Positions 1 to 8,560 of a stretch of DNA of 21,603 bases are shown piece after piece. The first letter of the stretch is position 1. Each line of letters begins with the position of its first letter. The position numbers and the translations under genes are program-made. The notes beneath the pieces were generated by a model. That model did not search any database and was not told where the DNA came from. It saw only the letters and a program-made list of their open reading frames with translations. Source of the stretch: CAYJBP01 sp964368605 (GTDB lineage: Bacteria; Bacillota; Dehalobacteriia; UBA4068); NCBI GenBank assembly GCA_964368605.1, contig CAYJBP010000032.1:1-21603 (forward strand), written 5' to 3'.

Positions 1-9
1 ATTAAGACC

Positions 10-31
10 TTTGCTTTTTGTAAAAAGCAAA
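10..31. repeat. AT-rich inverted repeat downstream of histidine kinase
   Basis: TTTGCTTTTT and AAAAAGCAAA form a 10-bp perfect inverted repeat with a 2-base centre. It lies downstream of the kinase stop codon, together with the hairpin at 46-64. It may help end the two-component transcript, but no clean U-tract follows it on the minus strand. The window edge prevents seeing the next gene. Confidence 0.35.
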
Positions 32-45
32 AGCAAAAACTTTTA

Positions 46-64
46 GAATATGCGATGCATATTC
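46..64 (-). terminator. Hairpin after the two-component operon, weak terminator candidate
   Basis: GAATATGC, a 3-base loop and GCATATTC make an 8-bp stem just beyond the kinase stop. On the minus strand it is followed by TAAAAGTTTTTGC, so the U-run is interrupted and displaced. This could be a weak intrinsic terminator or simply a hairpin. Confidence 0.35.
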
Positions 65-74
65 AGCTTTTTCA

Positions 75-2120
75 TTAGCTTTTAATCGGAAAATCTAATT
101 TTACTTTAAATAAATCGCCATCTATTTCCAAATCAAAATTGCCTTGGAAGTTTTGGCAAAATGTGGCGGCAATGGCCAGGCCTAGGCCGTTTCCTTCGCT
201 GCTACGAGATTTATCGGCACGAGTAAAGCGCTGGGCAATTTCCTCGGCATCAAAATCCATTTCATAGGCGGCCGTGTTCTTAATAATCATTTTGGCCCGA
301 TTATTTTCCGCCCATAAATCAATATATACTCGCGATCCTGCCAGGGAATATTTTAGGGCATTGTCTATTAAATTTTGCAATACTCGGTAGAGCTTTTTGC
401 CATCAGCTTCGATAAATAATGGCTCAGTAGCCAATTTTAATTTAAAATCTAAGGGGGCTGCTTTAATCCGATCATCCATATCGGCCAAGGTTTGCTCGCA
501 AAGGCGCTTTAAATCCAGCTTTTCGATATTAAGCGGCATATTGCCGGAGCTGGCTTTGGATAAATCCAGCAAGTCGCTGACAATGGTGCTTAATCTTTGC
601 GATTTTTGGCTGAGAATTTGCAGATAATCACGGGCAGCCGGGCTTAAATCATCCTCTTTGCCCAAAAGCTCGATATAACTGATAATCGATGTAAGCGGCG
701 TTTTTAAATCATGAGAAACATTGGTAATTAAATCAACCTTTAGCCGCTCGGTTTTGATTTTTTCGCTAATATTGCTATCATGCCCTAATTGGATCTCGTC
801 AAAATCCTTTTGATTGGCTTTTAGTAAAAAGTAAATCAATACTAATTCAATAATGGCAATTAAGAGGGTTAAGAGCAATAAGCCCACTAAGGTGCTTAAA
901 ACTGCAATCAGCATTAAAATAGCGCTGATAATTATAAAATTGGCCTGACGCTTTTTTAGGCGATTAGCAGGATTATCACTTTGATTATTAAACTCAAAAA
1001 CTAGCTTGATTAGCTTTTTTAGATTATTTGCGGCGTCAAGCACTACTTTTTTTAGCCAAAGTACAATAATTTTTAAATATTTATAAGCCCATTTGATTAA
1101 TTTGGCAATTAGGCTATCTTTAATTAGTCTTTTGGCTTTGATTTTTTGAATCAAGGCCAAAAAACTGGCCAAGGCCAAGCCGGCAGTTAAGGCAATGCCG
1201 CTTGCGATTAAAAGTAAATAATAATTGTTGGTTATATCATAAGAGCCGCTATTATAAAATTGATAGCTAATATTATTTACATATTCAATATTAATAGCCA
1301 GCAGCAAACCAAGTGCCAAGGCAAATAAAAGGAAAAGGATATCGCTATAAATAAGCGCCATTTTGCCAAGATGAACCTGCTCGTCAACCCCTTTGCGCCC
1401 GGTATTGATGATTAAATAAACTAATGAGCCAAGCCCCACCAGCAGGCAAATAGCTATCTTAATAAAGAATTGTTGCCAATTAGTCTGCATTAATTGCCAA
1501 TGATTTTGCAAATCGGCAAGTAAAGGGTCGCTAAAGAAGATAAAGGCTTTTTGATAAATATACTCGTTTTGTAATTCTTGCACATGGTAAATTAAATAAT
1601 TAGCAGTTTGATAATCGGCCAATTGCTCGCCGCCTGCCTCATAGCGGCTATAGATAAATTGATCTTCTTGCCAGCCATAAATATAGCCATCTAAGCTTAA
1701 ATCGGTTTCGATTAGGCCATCTGTTAATTCTAAATAGCTGCTGTCTAAATTGCTGATAACTTGGCCATCAAAAGTTTCGGCATAATAGCCAAAATAAGGC
1801 TCGTCCGGGCTACTTACTAAACTATAATCGGAACTTAGGCGCTGATTATAATCATACATCAGCATATTGGCATAATATGGATCAACACTTAAAAAATGTA
1901 AATAATCAAAGCTTTCATTAAGATTAACATAATAACCACTACTGAATAAATAATTATCGGTACTTATAGTATCTAGCGTATTGATAATTAAATTGGGATT
2001 AATATATAAATCCTCATCTTGTATGGCTTGCGCCACCGTAATTATGCAGGCGATAATCAGTAAAAATGCCAATAATTTAATAATAGAAGAGCGGCTAAAT
2101 TTTCTCAATTTTGTAACCAA
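75..2120 (-). CDS. Membrane sensor histidine kinase with large extracytoplasmic domain
   Basis: Sensor kinase of a two-component pair. It should autophosphorylate on His470 and pass phosphate to the regulator encoded just upstream. Seen in the 681 residues: a TM segment at about 12-33, an outside domain at about 34-215 rich in Tyr, Asp and Asn, TM segments near 219-240, 255-280 and 300-325, a basic linker at 326-395, and a long double-TM hydrophobic stretch at 397-437. There is no obvious HAMP domain. The cytoplasmic part has a HisKA H-box (SHDLKTPLTS), an N-box (LQNLIDNALKYS, 581-592) and a GNGLGLAIA G2 box. The G1 box is degenerate (KNTAAYEMDFDAEEI), as is usual in VanS-type kinases. The start is TTG, chosen because AAAGGTGG lies about 9 bases upstream inside the regulator gene. 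The gene overlaps the regulator by 26 bp, so translation is probably coupled. The stimulus is unknown. Confidence 0.93.
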   Translation of the reverse strand: MVTKLRKFSRSSIIKLLAFLLIIACIITVAQAIQDEDLYINPNLIINTLDTISTDNYLFSSGYYVNLNESFDYLHFLSVDPYYANMLMYDYNQRLSSDYSLVSSPDEPYFGYYAETFDGQVISNLDSSYLELTDGLIETDLSLDGYIYGWQEDQFIYSRYEAGGEQLADYQTANYLIYHVQELQNEYIYQKAFIFFSDPLLADLQNHWQLMQTNWQQFFIKIAICLLVGLGSLVYLIINTGRKGVDEQVHLGKMALIYSDILFLLFALALGLLLAINIEYVNNISYQFYNSGSYDITNNYYLLLIASGIALTAGLALASFLALIQKIKAKRLIKDSLIAKLIKWAYKYLKIIVLWLKKVVLDAANNLKKLIKLVFEFNNQSDNPANRLKKRQANFIIISAILMLIAVLSTLVGLLLLTLLIAIIELVLIYFLLKANQKDFDEIQLGHDSNISEKIKTERLKVDLITNVSHDLKTPLTSIISYIELLGKEDDLSPAARDYLQILSQKSQRLSTIVSDLLDLSKASSGNMPLNIEKLDLKRLCEQTLADMDDRIKAAPLDFKLKLATEPLFIEADGKKLYRVLQNLIDNALKYSLAGSRVYIDLWAENNRAKMIIKNTAAYEMDFDAEEIAQRFTRADKSRSSEGNGLGLAIAATFCQNFQGNFDLEIDGDLFKVKLDFPIKS

Positions 2121-2796
2121 TGCCCCACACCACCTTTAAATATTTAGGTTCTTTAGGAATAGTTTCGATTTTTTCACGAATATGGCGAATATGCACCATA
2201 ACCGTATTTTCGCAATTATAACCCGGTTCTTGCCAAACCCGCTCATAAATGCGCTCGGCCGAAAATACTTGCCCCGGATTACTCATCAAAAGTTCCAGTA
2301 TTTTGTACTCGGTTGCGGTTAAACGTATATCCTCACCATCTACATTTAATTGCTTGGTTTGGGTATCCAATAAAAGGCCGCCAATGCTTAATTGCTGCTT
2401 ATTTAGGGGTTTTACCTGTGCGCCTAAATGCAAATAGCGCCTTAGCTGGCTTTTAACCCTGGCCAATAATTCGGCAGGATTAAAGGGCTTGGTTATATAA
2501 TCATCCGCACCCATGCTTAGCCCCAAAATTTTGTCGCTATCTTCGCTTTTGGCCGAAAGCAGGATAATTGGGATATTTTGCTTTTCCCTAATCTTTAGCA
2601 AAGCCGAAAGCCCATCTAAACGGGGCATCATAATATCCAAAATGATTAGCTGAATACTATTGCTTTGCAAAATATCCAAGGCCTGTAAGCCATCATAAGC
2701 GGCGTTAGCTTCAATTTCTTCTAATTGCAAAAGCTTAATAATCGCCGCCACAATTTCCTGATCATCGTCTACCACCAAAACACAAGGCTTGTCCAT
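2095..2796 (-). CDS. OmpR/PhoB-family response regulator
   Basis: DNA-binding partner of the overlapping histidine kinase gene. The 233 residues hold a receiver domain with the acidic pocket Asp10-12, phospho-acceptor Asp54 (ILDIMMPRLDG), Ser81 and Lys103 (ITKPF). A winged-helix Trans_reg_C domain follows at about 133-233 (DTQTKQLNVDGEDIRLTATE; IREKIE). The length is normal for the family. The ATG start has AAGGAGG seven bases upstream. That SD directly abuts a perfect 26-bp AT-rich palindrome (2807-2832), which may be the operator of this operon. The regulon cannot be inferred. VanR/ResD-like membership is supported by the fold only. Confidence 0.95.
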   Translation of the reverse strand: MDKPCVLVVDDDQEIVAAIIKLLQLEEIEANAAYDGLQALDILQSNSIQLIILDIMMPRLDGLSALLKIREKQNIPIILLSAKSEDSDKILGLSMGADDYITKPFNPAELLARVKSQLRRYLHLGAQVKPLNKQQLSIGGLLLDTQTKQLNVDGEDIRLTATEYKILELLMSNPGQVFSAERIYERVWQEPGYNCENTVMVHIRHIREKIETIPKEPKYLKVVWGIGYKIEKI

Positions 2797-2806
2797 ATTT
2801 ACCTCC

Positions 2807-2832
2807 TTATACTATATTTAAATATAGTATAA
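2807..2832. promoter_or_regulatory. Perfect 26-bp palindrome at the two-component operon start
   Basis: The half-site TTATACTATATTT is followed by its exact reverse complement with no spacer. The palindrome ends at the Shine-Dalgarno sequence of the response-regulator gene. It contains TATACT/TATAGT -10-like hexamers on the minus strand. It could therefore be an operator overlapping the core promoter, an autoregulatory site, or, if transcribed, an RNA hairpin masking the ribosome site. Confidence 0.6.
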
Positions 2833-2927
2833 TATCTATTTCTGAATAAAAAGTAGGGGTTTTTCTTATAAAAATCTTAAGATATCAAGCTGTATCATAA
2901 CATAAACAAAGGCTTAGGGCAAGCCTA

Positions 2928-3923
2928 TTAGCTTAAATTAGAGCTTAGCCTGGGATACTCTCGGGCATTGGTTTTTTCCAGCTTGGCTATGGCCTGCTTG
3001 ATATCGGGATGGGCAATTTGGCTTAAGGCTTCACGGTTAAGTTTTATATCTTGTTGATCATTAATTAAGCGCATAGCCTGGCTGCGTAAAGAGGCCTCTA
3101 CAATATTACGAATGCTGCGAGCATTGCCGGCTAGGCTGTTTTTGGTTAATAATTGACGTTCTATATAGCGTTTTAGCTCGCTAAAGGCTAAATCGTCGGT
3201 ATAATAGTCGCGTTTTTTATACATATATTGGGCAATGGCCAATAATTCATGTTGATCATAATCGGGAAAATCAATATGCAAAGGAAAGCGCGAATGGAGG
3301 CCGGGATTAGTATTTAAAAACATATTCATTTCCTTGGGATAGCCGGCTAAAACCAGCACAAAGTCCTCTTTATGATCTTCCATGCCTTTAACCAAAACAT
3401 CGATGGCCTCACGGCCAAAATCTTTATTACCGCCCCGACAAAGCGAATAGGCCTCGTCGATAAAAAGGATGCCGCCTAAGGCTTTTTTTAGCTGATCCTT
3501 GGTTTTTTTGGCAGTATGGCCAATAAATTCGCCCACTAAATCGGCCCGTTCTACCTCTACAAAATGGCCTTTGCTTAAAAGGCCCATATCCTTATACATT
3601 TTGGCTAAAAGCCTGGCCATAGTAGTTTTACCGCTACCGGGATTGCCTTTAAATATAGTATGCAAAACCGGGGTTTCGCTATGCAAATCCTGTAATTTGC
3701 GCTTTTTTTGAATTAGACTAAAAGCATAAATTTCGCTGATTAAAGATTTTATTTCCTGCAAGCCGATTAAATCTTCGATATCGGCAAAAATATTTTCTGT
3801 TAGGTCTTGATTTTTGCTATGATTAATTGTTTTAGGCTTAATGGTCTGTTTGAGTAAAATATTTTCCTTATTTAAGCCCTCATGCTGTTGATTGCCGCTA
3901 CCGATATTTATTTTAATAGACAT
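2928..3923 (-). CDS. spoVK: SpoVK/CbbX-like AAA+ ATPase
   Basis: AAA+ ATPase of the CbbX/SpoVK family; in Bacillus, SpoVK is needed for spore maturation. The 331 residues show a poorly conserved N-terminal tail (1-45) and an AAA+ core with Walker A GNPGSGKTT (93-101), Walker B ILFIDEAYS with Asp156/Glu157, a sensor-like VLAGYPKEM stretch, and an arginine finger in NPGLHSRF (Arg212). The length is close to Bacillus SpoVK (about 320 aa). The ATG start has a GGGGGT purine-rich site about 8 bases upstream. It is divergent from the YnbB-family gene. The spoVK-ynbB neighbourhood is also known in Bacillus, with hflX between them there but not here, which favours SpoVK over a CbbX Rubisco activase. 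No Rubisco genes are in view. The exact substrate is unknown. Confidence 0.85.
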   Translation of the reverse strand: MSIKINIGSGNQQHEGLNKENILLKQTIKPKTINHSKNQDLTENIFADIEDLIGLQEIKSLISEIYAFSLIQKKRKLQDLHSETPVLHTIFKGNPGSGKTTMARLLAKMYKDMGLLSKGHFVEVERADLVGEFIGHTAKKTKDQLKKALGGILFIDEAYSLCRGGNKDFGREAIDVLVKGMEDHKEDFVLVLAGYPKEMNMFLNTNPGLHSRFPLHIDFPDYDQHELLAIAQYMYKKRDYYTDDLAFSELKRYIERQLLTKNSLAGNARSIRNIVEASLRSQAMRLINDQQDIKLNREALSQIAHPDIKQAIAKLEKTNAREYPRLSSNLS

Positions 3924-3975
3924 GATTTAACCCCCTTCCACAGCCACATAATATGCAAAATATACTAATTGGTGC

Positions 3976-4004
3976 TTGGCTAAAGCGCAAATCTATGGTA
4001 TGCT
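3976..4004 (+). promoter_or_regulatory. Sigma-A-type promoter of the YnbB-family gene
   Basis: TTGGCT (3976-3981), a 17-bp spacer and TATGCT (3999-4004) lie 31 bases upstream of the ATG at 4036. Spacing is ideal and the hexamers are moderate matches to the consensus. Confidence 0.5.
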
Positions 4005-4035
4005 ATAAAGATAAATAGATAATAAGGTGGATAAT

Positions 4036-5253
4036 ATGACTAAGATATTCGACGAGGCTTATCAAGCAATGGAAGCTGCTTACCTGGCCTTTACCCCCAT
4101 TTGCAAGGCAAATACGATTAGAATTGTAAAAGCGATGCGTGATTTAAAGATTAGCTATCAGCATTTTAATGCCGGCAGCGGTTATGGCTATGATGATTGC
4201 GGCAGGGATAAGCTAGAAGAGCTTTATGCCCAAGTTTTTGGCACGGAGGCGGCCTTGATGCGTCAGCAAATAGTTTCCGGCAGCCATGCGATTAGTTTAA
4301 GTTTACATGGTAATTTATTGCCGGGCGACGAGCTTATTTTGGCCGGTATGCCTTATGATACTTTGCAAACCATTATCGGCATTAAAGCGCCGGTAGCAGG
4401 CAGTTTGGCCGAGATGGGCATTAAGCATAAGGTGGTAGATATCGATTTTGATAATTTAGATGCCGCCCCAATTTTGGCAGCCATTGGCCCTAAAACCAAA
4501 ATGGTATCGATACAGCGTTCGCGCGGTTATAGTGAGCGATCTACTTTAAGCGTAAAGCAAATTGCTGATTTAGCGGCGGCGATTAAAAAAGATTATCCGC
4601 AGGTAATTGTATTTGTGGATAATTGTTATGGCGAATTGGTAGAGGAGTATGAGCCTACTCATTTTGGGGTAGATTTATTGGCAGGATCTTTAATTAAAAA
4701 TATCAGTGCCGGATTAACGCCGGGCGGTGGTTATATTGTGGGTAAAGCGGCCTTGGTAGAGCGGGCGGCGATTAAGCTAACAGTGGCAGGAGCCGGCCGG
4801 GAAGTGGGGGCAAGCTTAATAGCTAATCGCCTATATTATCAGGCCTTATTTATGGCACCGCAGGTGGTGGCCGAGGCCTTGGCCGGGGCTGTATTTACGG
4901 CTAAGGTTTTTGAGCAATTGGGTTATCAGGTAAGCCCTAAGGCCGATCAAAAGCGTTATGATATAATTCAAAGCATTAAAATGGGGGCGGAGCAGCCTTT
5001 GATTGATTTTTGCCAAGGCATTCAAAAGTATTCGCCGGTAAACAGTTTTGTAAGCCCGGTGCCCTGGCCGATGCCCGGTTATGATAATGATATAATAATG
5101 GCGGCAGGCGGTTTTATCGAAGGCTCCTCGATAGAGCTATCGGCCGATGCCCCTTTGCGCCCACCATATTTGGTATTTGCCCAAGGCGGCCTAAACCGCC
5201 ACCATGTGGCCTATGCAATTGAAAATACAGTAAGGGATATGGGGCTGGTATAG
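4036..5253 (+). CDS. YnbB-type PLP enzyme (methionine gamma-lyase family)
   Basis: Fold-type I pyridoxal-phosphate enzyme of the family annotated as methionine gamma-lyase family or aluminium resistance protein (B. subtilis YnbB). Seen in the 405 residues: GSGYGYDDCGRDKLEELYA near residue 50, the PLP-contacting SGSHAISL region, Asp195 in VFVDNCYGEL, and the likely Schiff-base Lys221 in AGSLIKN, followed by the glycine-rich TPGGGYIVG. Length is normal. The ATG at 4036 is chosen because AAGGTGG ends five bases before it; a GTG nine bases earlier lies inside that SD and is rejected. The gene is divergent from the spoVK-like gene. The family is assumed to act on sulfur amino acids, but the physiological substrate is unproven. 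Confidence 0.88.
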   Translation: MTKIFDEAYQAMEAAYLAFTPICKANTIRIVKAMRDLKISYQHFNAGSGYGYDDCGRDKLEELYAQVFGTEAALMRQQIVSGSHAISLSLHGNLLPGDELILAGMPYDTLQTIIGIKAPVAGSLAEMGIKHKVVDIDFDNLDAAPILAAIGPKTKMVSIQRSRGYSERSTLSVKQIADLAAAIKKDYPQVIVFVDNCYGELVEEYEPTHFGVDLLAGSLIKNISAGLTPGGGYIVGKAALVERAAIKLTVAGAGREVGASLIANRLYYQALFMAPQVVAEALAGAVFTAKVFEQLGYQVSPKADQKRYDIIQSIKMGAEQPLIDFCQGIQKYSPVNSFVSPVPWPMPGYDNDIIMAAGGFIEGSSIELSADAPLRPPYLVFAQGGLNRHHVAYAIENTVRDMGLV

Positions 5254-5377
5254 GGGCGAGATTAAATGAAATTAGAATATAAACTATGTTTGAATACCCT
5301 AAAATAATAACAAACGAAGATAAGACTAAAGGCCAAAAACAACTAGCGAATAAGATAATTTATTAAACTATCAAATG

Positions 5378-5407
5378 TAGTTGGAGCGGTATTTTTCATT
5401 CCAGCTA
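5378..5407 (+). other. Weak hairpin in the 244-bp gap before recG
   Basis: The intergenic stretch 5254-5497 is A-rich and holds no gene I can support. TAGTTGGA and TCCAGCTA can pair (one G-U) around a 14-base loop just upstream of recG. No U-tract follows, so this is at most a leader structure. I see no convincing recG promoter. Confidence 0.25.
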
Positions 5408-5497
5408 ACAACAGGCAGCCAAAGACTACATCAGAACAACTTAGCAAGTAATAATCAACAAAAAAATAGTTCCAAGAACCCAAAACAAGAGGCCATT

Positions 5498-7783
5498 ATG
5501 AATATAAAATCAATAATCGAAAAAGAGCAAAAAAACGGCTATCATGATAGCGCTATTTTTGGCGGCTTTTCGGCCTGGCTTTTGGTGCAGGCCGTTAAAG
5601 GCAATTATCCCGATTTGGCAAATTGGGCGGAGCAATATGCGGCCGCCCCGCTTAGCTTGCGCCCGGCCTTGCTTGAGCAGCTAAAAGAAATTGCCGCCCA
5701 AATACCGTCCCTAAATCAGGAAGAGGAAAAGCCTGCCAGCTTGGCCTCTGTTTTTAATCAGGATCAGTTTATCGCCTTAAATAAGCCCTTATCCGGCCTT
5801 AAACAAATTGGCGATAAAAGAGCCCAAGCCTTGCAAAAATTAGGTGTAAACACTATTTATCAGCTATTATTCTTCTTCCCACGCAATTATCGGGATTGGC
5901 GGCAAACCATGCCCTTAGATCAGCTTATTGAAGAAGAATTGGTTTTAATCGGTGGCCGTATCATTGATAGCAGCTTAGCGCAAACCCGCACCATCAGCAT
6001 TGTTAAAGCCCAAATTGACGATGATAGCGATTTGATCACGGCAGTTTGGTATAATCAGCCATTTGTGCAAAGGCAGCTATATGCCGGGCGCGAGATTGTG
6101 CTGCTGGGCAAATTAAGCCAAAAATATGGGCAAAGAGAATTTGCTGTGCAGCAATATGAGTTTTTAGATAAAGGTTTTGTACCGCAAATTATGCCTATTT
6201 ACCGAGCTACAGCAGCTTTATCTACTAAGTTAATTGCCAAAATTATCAGCGATTGTCTCAAAAATTATCAATTAGATGATATTATGCCGCAGGCTTTGCG
6301 TCAAAAGTATAATTTTCCGTCACGCAATCAGGCCGTAATCAGCCTGCATCAGCCCAAGGAAATGGACGATATCGAAAAAGCTCGTCAATGCTTAGCTTAT
6401 GAAGAATTGCTGATTATGCAGTTAGCCATGGCCACCAGCACTGTTAAAGAGCAGCAAAAAGGCTATGCTTTTGCCTATACCGAGGCCGATATAGCCGCTT
6501 TTTGCCAAAAACTACCATTTAAATTAACCAATGCGCAGGATAAGGTCTTGCACCAAATTTATGAAGATATGAGCGCTGATAAACCGATGTCGCGCCTGGT
6601 ACAGGGCGATGTTGGTAGCGGTAAAACGGTGATAGCAGCGGCAGCTATTTATCAATGCTGCCATCATCAAATGCAGGCCACGATGATGGCGCCTACCGAA
6701 ATTTTGGCCAGGCAGCATTATCAAAGCCTAAGCCCGCTTTTGGCCGAATTTGGCCTAAAAACCGCCTTTTTAGCCGCATCTACCTCGGCCAAGGAAAAGC
6801 GCGAAATTGCAGCAGCTATGGCTAATCACGAGCTAGATGTGCTTATTGGTACCCATGCCCTTATTCAGGGTAATTTGCAATTTGCCAAATTAGGGCTGGC
6901 TATTACCGATGAGCAGCATCGTTTTGGTGTGCGTCAGCGTGAGGCCTTAAAGGCCGAAAGCCCGGTGCATATGTTGGTGATGACGGCTACACCAATCCCA
7001 CGTACGCTGGCCTTAACCCTATATTCGGATTTACAGATTTCGATTATCGACGAATTGCCGCCGGGGCGCAAGCCTATCGAAACCTATGCGGTTGGCTATC
7101 AATATGAGCCGCGCATTAATACTTTTATCGGCAAAGAGCTGGCTAAAGGGCGGCAGGCTTTTATTGTTTGTCCGCTGGTAGAGGATAATGAGAATGTCGA
7201 TCTTAAAAGCGTAAAAAGCCTGGCCTTGCATTTGCAGCAAAATATTTTTAGTAATTATCGGGTTGGCCTTTTGCATGGTAAGATGAAGCCCAAGGAAAAA
7301 GAGGAGATTATGGCCGATTTTGCGGCCAATCGCATTCATATTTTGGTGGCTACCACGGTTATCGAGGTGGGCATTAATATACCCAATGCCAGCATTATGC
7401 TGATTAGGGATGCCGAGCGCTTTGGTTTAGCGCAGCTTCATCAGCTAAGAGGCCGGATTGGGCGTGGTGCCGAGCAATCTTATTGTGTATTAATGCATCA
7501 GGCGGCTAATCAGGCTGCGGCCGAGCGGATGAAAATTATCGCTAACTGCGCCGACGGCTTTGCTTTAGCCGAGGCCGATTTAAAGATAAGAGGGCCGGGC
7601 GAATTTTTTGGTTCTAAGCAGCATGGTTTGCCCGAATTAAAAATAGCCGATATCCTGCGTGATGCCGACTTATTAAATTTGGCCCATCAGGATGCCAAGG
7701 ATATTTTAGCCAATCAATATGATGATAGTGCAGCCATTATGCAGGAGGTGAAGGCTAAATTAGAGCTGCTTTTAAAAAATTAA
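5498..7783 (+). CDS. recG: ATP-dependent DNA helicase RecG
   Basis: Superfamily 2 helicase that remodels stalled replication forks and Holliday junctions. Seen: an N-terminal alpha-helical extension (about 1-85), the wedge/OB domain beginning near LKQIGDKRAQALQKLGV with YQLLFFFPRNYRDW, Walker A GDVGSGKT, the DEQHRFGVRQ box, TATPIPRTLAL (motif III), and the C-terminal helicase motifs HGKMKPKEKEEIM, VIEVGINIPNA and QLRGRIGRG, then the TRG-like FALAEADLKIRGPGEFFG. At 761 residues it is longer than the roughly 680-aa typical RecG because of the extension. The ATG at 5498 is chosen because AGAGG lies five bases upstream; an in-frame TTG at 5381 would add a low-complexity N/Q/K tail with no good SD. 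The lipoprotein gene follows after 30 bp and is probably cotranscribed. Confidence 0.96.
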   Translation: MNIKSIIEKEQKNGYHDSAIFGGFSAWLLVQAVKGNYPDLANWAEQYAAAPLSLRPALLEQLKEIAAQIPSLNQEEEKPASLASVFNQDQFIALNKPLSGLKQIGDKRAQALQKLGVNTIYQLLFFFPRNYRDWRQTMPLDQLIEEELVLIGGRIIDSSLAQTRTISIVKAQIDDDSDLITAVWYNQPFVQRQLYAGREIVLLGKLSQKYGQREFAVQQYEFLDKGFVPQIMPIYRATAALSTKLIAKIISDCLKNYQLDDIMPQALRQKYNFPSRNQAVISLHQPKEMDDIEKARQCLAYEELLIMQLAMATSTVKEQQKGYAFAYTEADIAAFCQKLPFKLTNAQDKVLHQIYEDMSADKPMSRLVQGDVGSGKTVIAAAAIYQCCHHQMQATMMAPTEILARQHYQSLSPLLAEFGLKTAFLAASTSAKEKREIAAAMANHELDVLIGTHALIQGNLQFAKLGLAITDEQHRFGVRQREALKAESPVHMLVMTATPIPRTLALTLYSDLQISIIDELPPGRKPIETYAVGYQYEPRINTFIGKELAKGRQAFIVCPLVEDNENVDLKSVKSLALHLQQNIFSNYRVGLLHGKMKPKEKEEIMADFAANRIHILVATTVIEVGINIPNASIMLIRDAERFGLAQLHQLRGRIGRGAEQSYCVLMHQAANQAAAERMKIIANCADGFALAEADLKIRGPGEFFGSKQHGLPELKIADILRDADLLNLAHQDAKDILANQYDDSAAIMQEVKAKLELLLKN

Positions 7784-7813
7784 AATAAAAAAGGGAAACC
7801 CAAAGGAGATTAT

Positions 7814-8473
7814 ATGAAAAGCAAATTATTAGTAGTAATCAGCATGATTGCAGTATTAGTTTTAAGCGCCTGCAGCAACACTGAAGGCGAGGCCGCAAGC
7901 GAGCAATTAAGTTTAGAGCAGCAGGCGCAGATTTTGATTGACGAGGTAATTATGCTGGCCGCAAGCGAGGATTATTTAAATTTGGTAACAGGCCAGGGCG
8001 AGATTAGGAATATTATTGATGATATAGCAGCTCAAGATTATAGTAGCGCTTTGAGCACTTATCAATTAGATGGTGTAAATGAGTTGATTATGGAGTTTAT
8101 GCTTGCCGAGGGTAGTTTAGATCCCCAAATTGAGGAGATAGTAGGCACTAGGATGGCCGGGGTTTTGCCTGGTCAAATCAATGCTATGAACGGCACAGAA
8201 ACCTTAGCGGCTACCTCGATTTTAAGCCATAGCAATAGCTTTATTTTTGAGGGTCTAGACAAGCCAACTATATATTTATACACCTTTGATCATGATTATA
8301 GTTTTATGGTACAGTTTACCCCTAATCAGCAAAATATTGTTAATGCCAATATTAATATTATTGCCAATGCAGAGCTAAAGGATTTGCTAACTACAGAAGA
8401 TCTGATGGAGTATTTTATGGCTATGACTGGTTGGCTAGAAAGTGAAACCACTATTACGGTTGAGGAATTGTAA
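7814..8473 (+). CDS. Predicted secreted lipoprotein of unknown function
   Basis: A 219-residue protein with a classic lipoprotein signal peptide: MKSK, a hydrophobic core and the lipobox LSAC, so Cys20 should be lipidated and the mature protein anchored outside the membrane. The mature part is acidic, mostly helical in character at about 35-110, then mixed with a FIFEGLDKPTIYLYTFDHDYSFMVQF strand-rich segment at about 145-175. No catalytic motif was recognised. The ATG has AAAGGAG seven bases upstream. It sits 30 bp after recG and ends about 40 bp before a strong terminator, so it probably ends the recG transcript. The link with recG may be positional only. Confidence 0.85.
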   Translation: MKSKLLVVISMIAVLVLSACSNTEGEAASEQLSLEQQAQILIDEVIMLAASEDYLNLVTGQGEIRNIIDDIAAQDYSSALSTYQLDGVNELIMEFMLAEGSLDPQIEEIVGTRMAGVLPGQINAMNGTETLAATSILSHSNSFIFEGLDKPTIYLYTFDHDYSFMVQFTPNQQNIVNANINIIANAELKDLLTTEDLMEYFMAMTGWLESETTITVEEL

Positions 8474-8515
8474 AATTTTTGGCTAGGGGAGTTAGCCATC
8501 AAGCTTAAAAAAGAA

Positions 8516-8560
8516 GGGGTTGTCGCAAATATTTTTTATTGCGACAACCCCTTTTTTTTT
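8516..8560 (+). terminator. Strong, potentially bidirectional intrinsic terminator
   Basis: GGGGTTGTCGCAA (8516-8528) pairs perfectly with TTGCGACAACCCC (8539-8551) and is followed by nine T residues. On the opposite strand the stem is followed by TTCTTTTTT. It therefore ends the recG-lipoprotein transcript and probably the convergent DUF6935-like gene, whose stop codon lies within the T-run. A related stem occurs at 16723-16752. Confidence 0.92.

Noticed and set aside
4027..4035. GTG start for the YnbB-family gene
   Set aside because: The GTG lies inside the SD AAGGTGG that serves the ATG at 4036.
5381..5497. N-terminal extension of RecG from a TTG at 5381
   Set aside because: Low-complexity N/Q/K-rich residues, no SD at the TTG, and a good SD and ATG at 5498.
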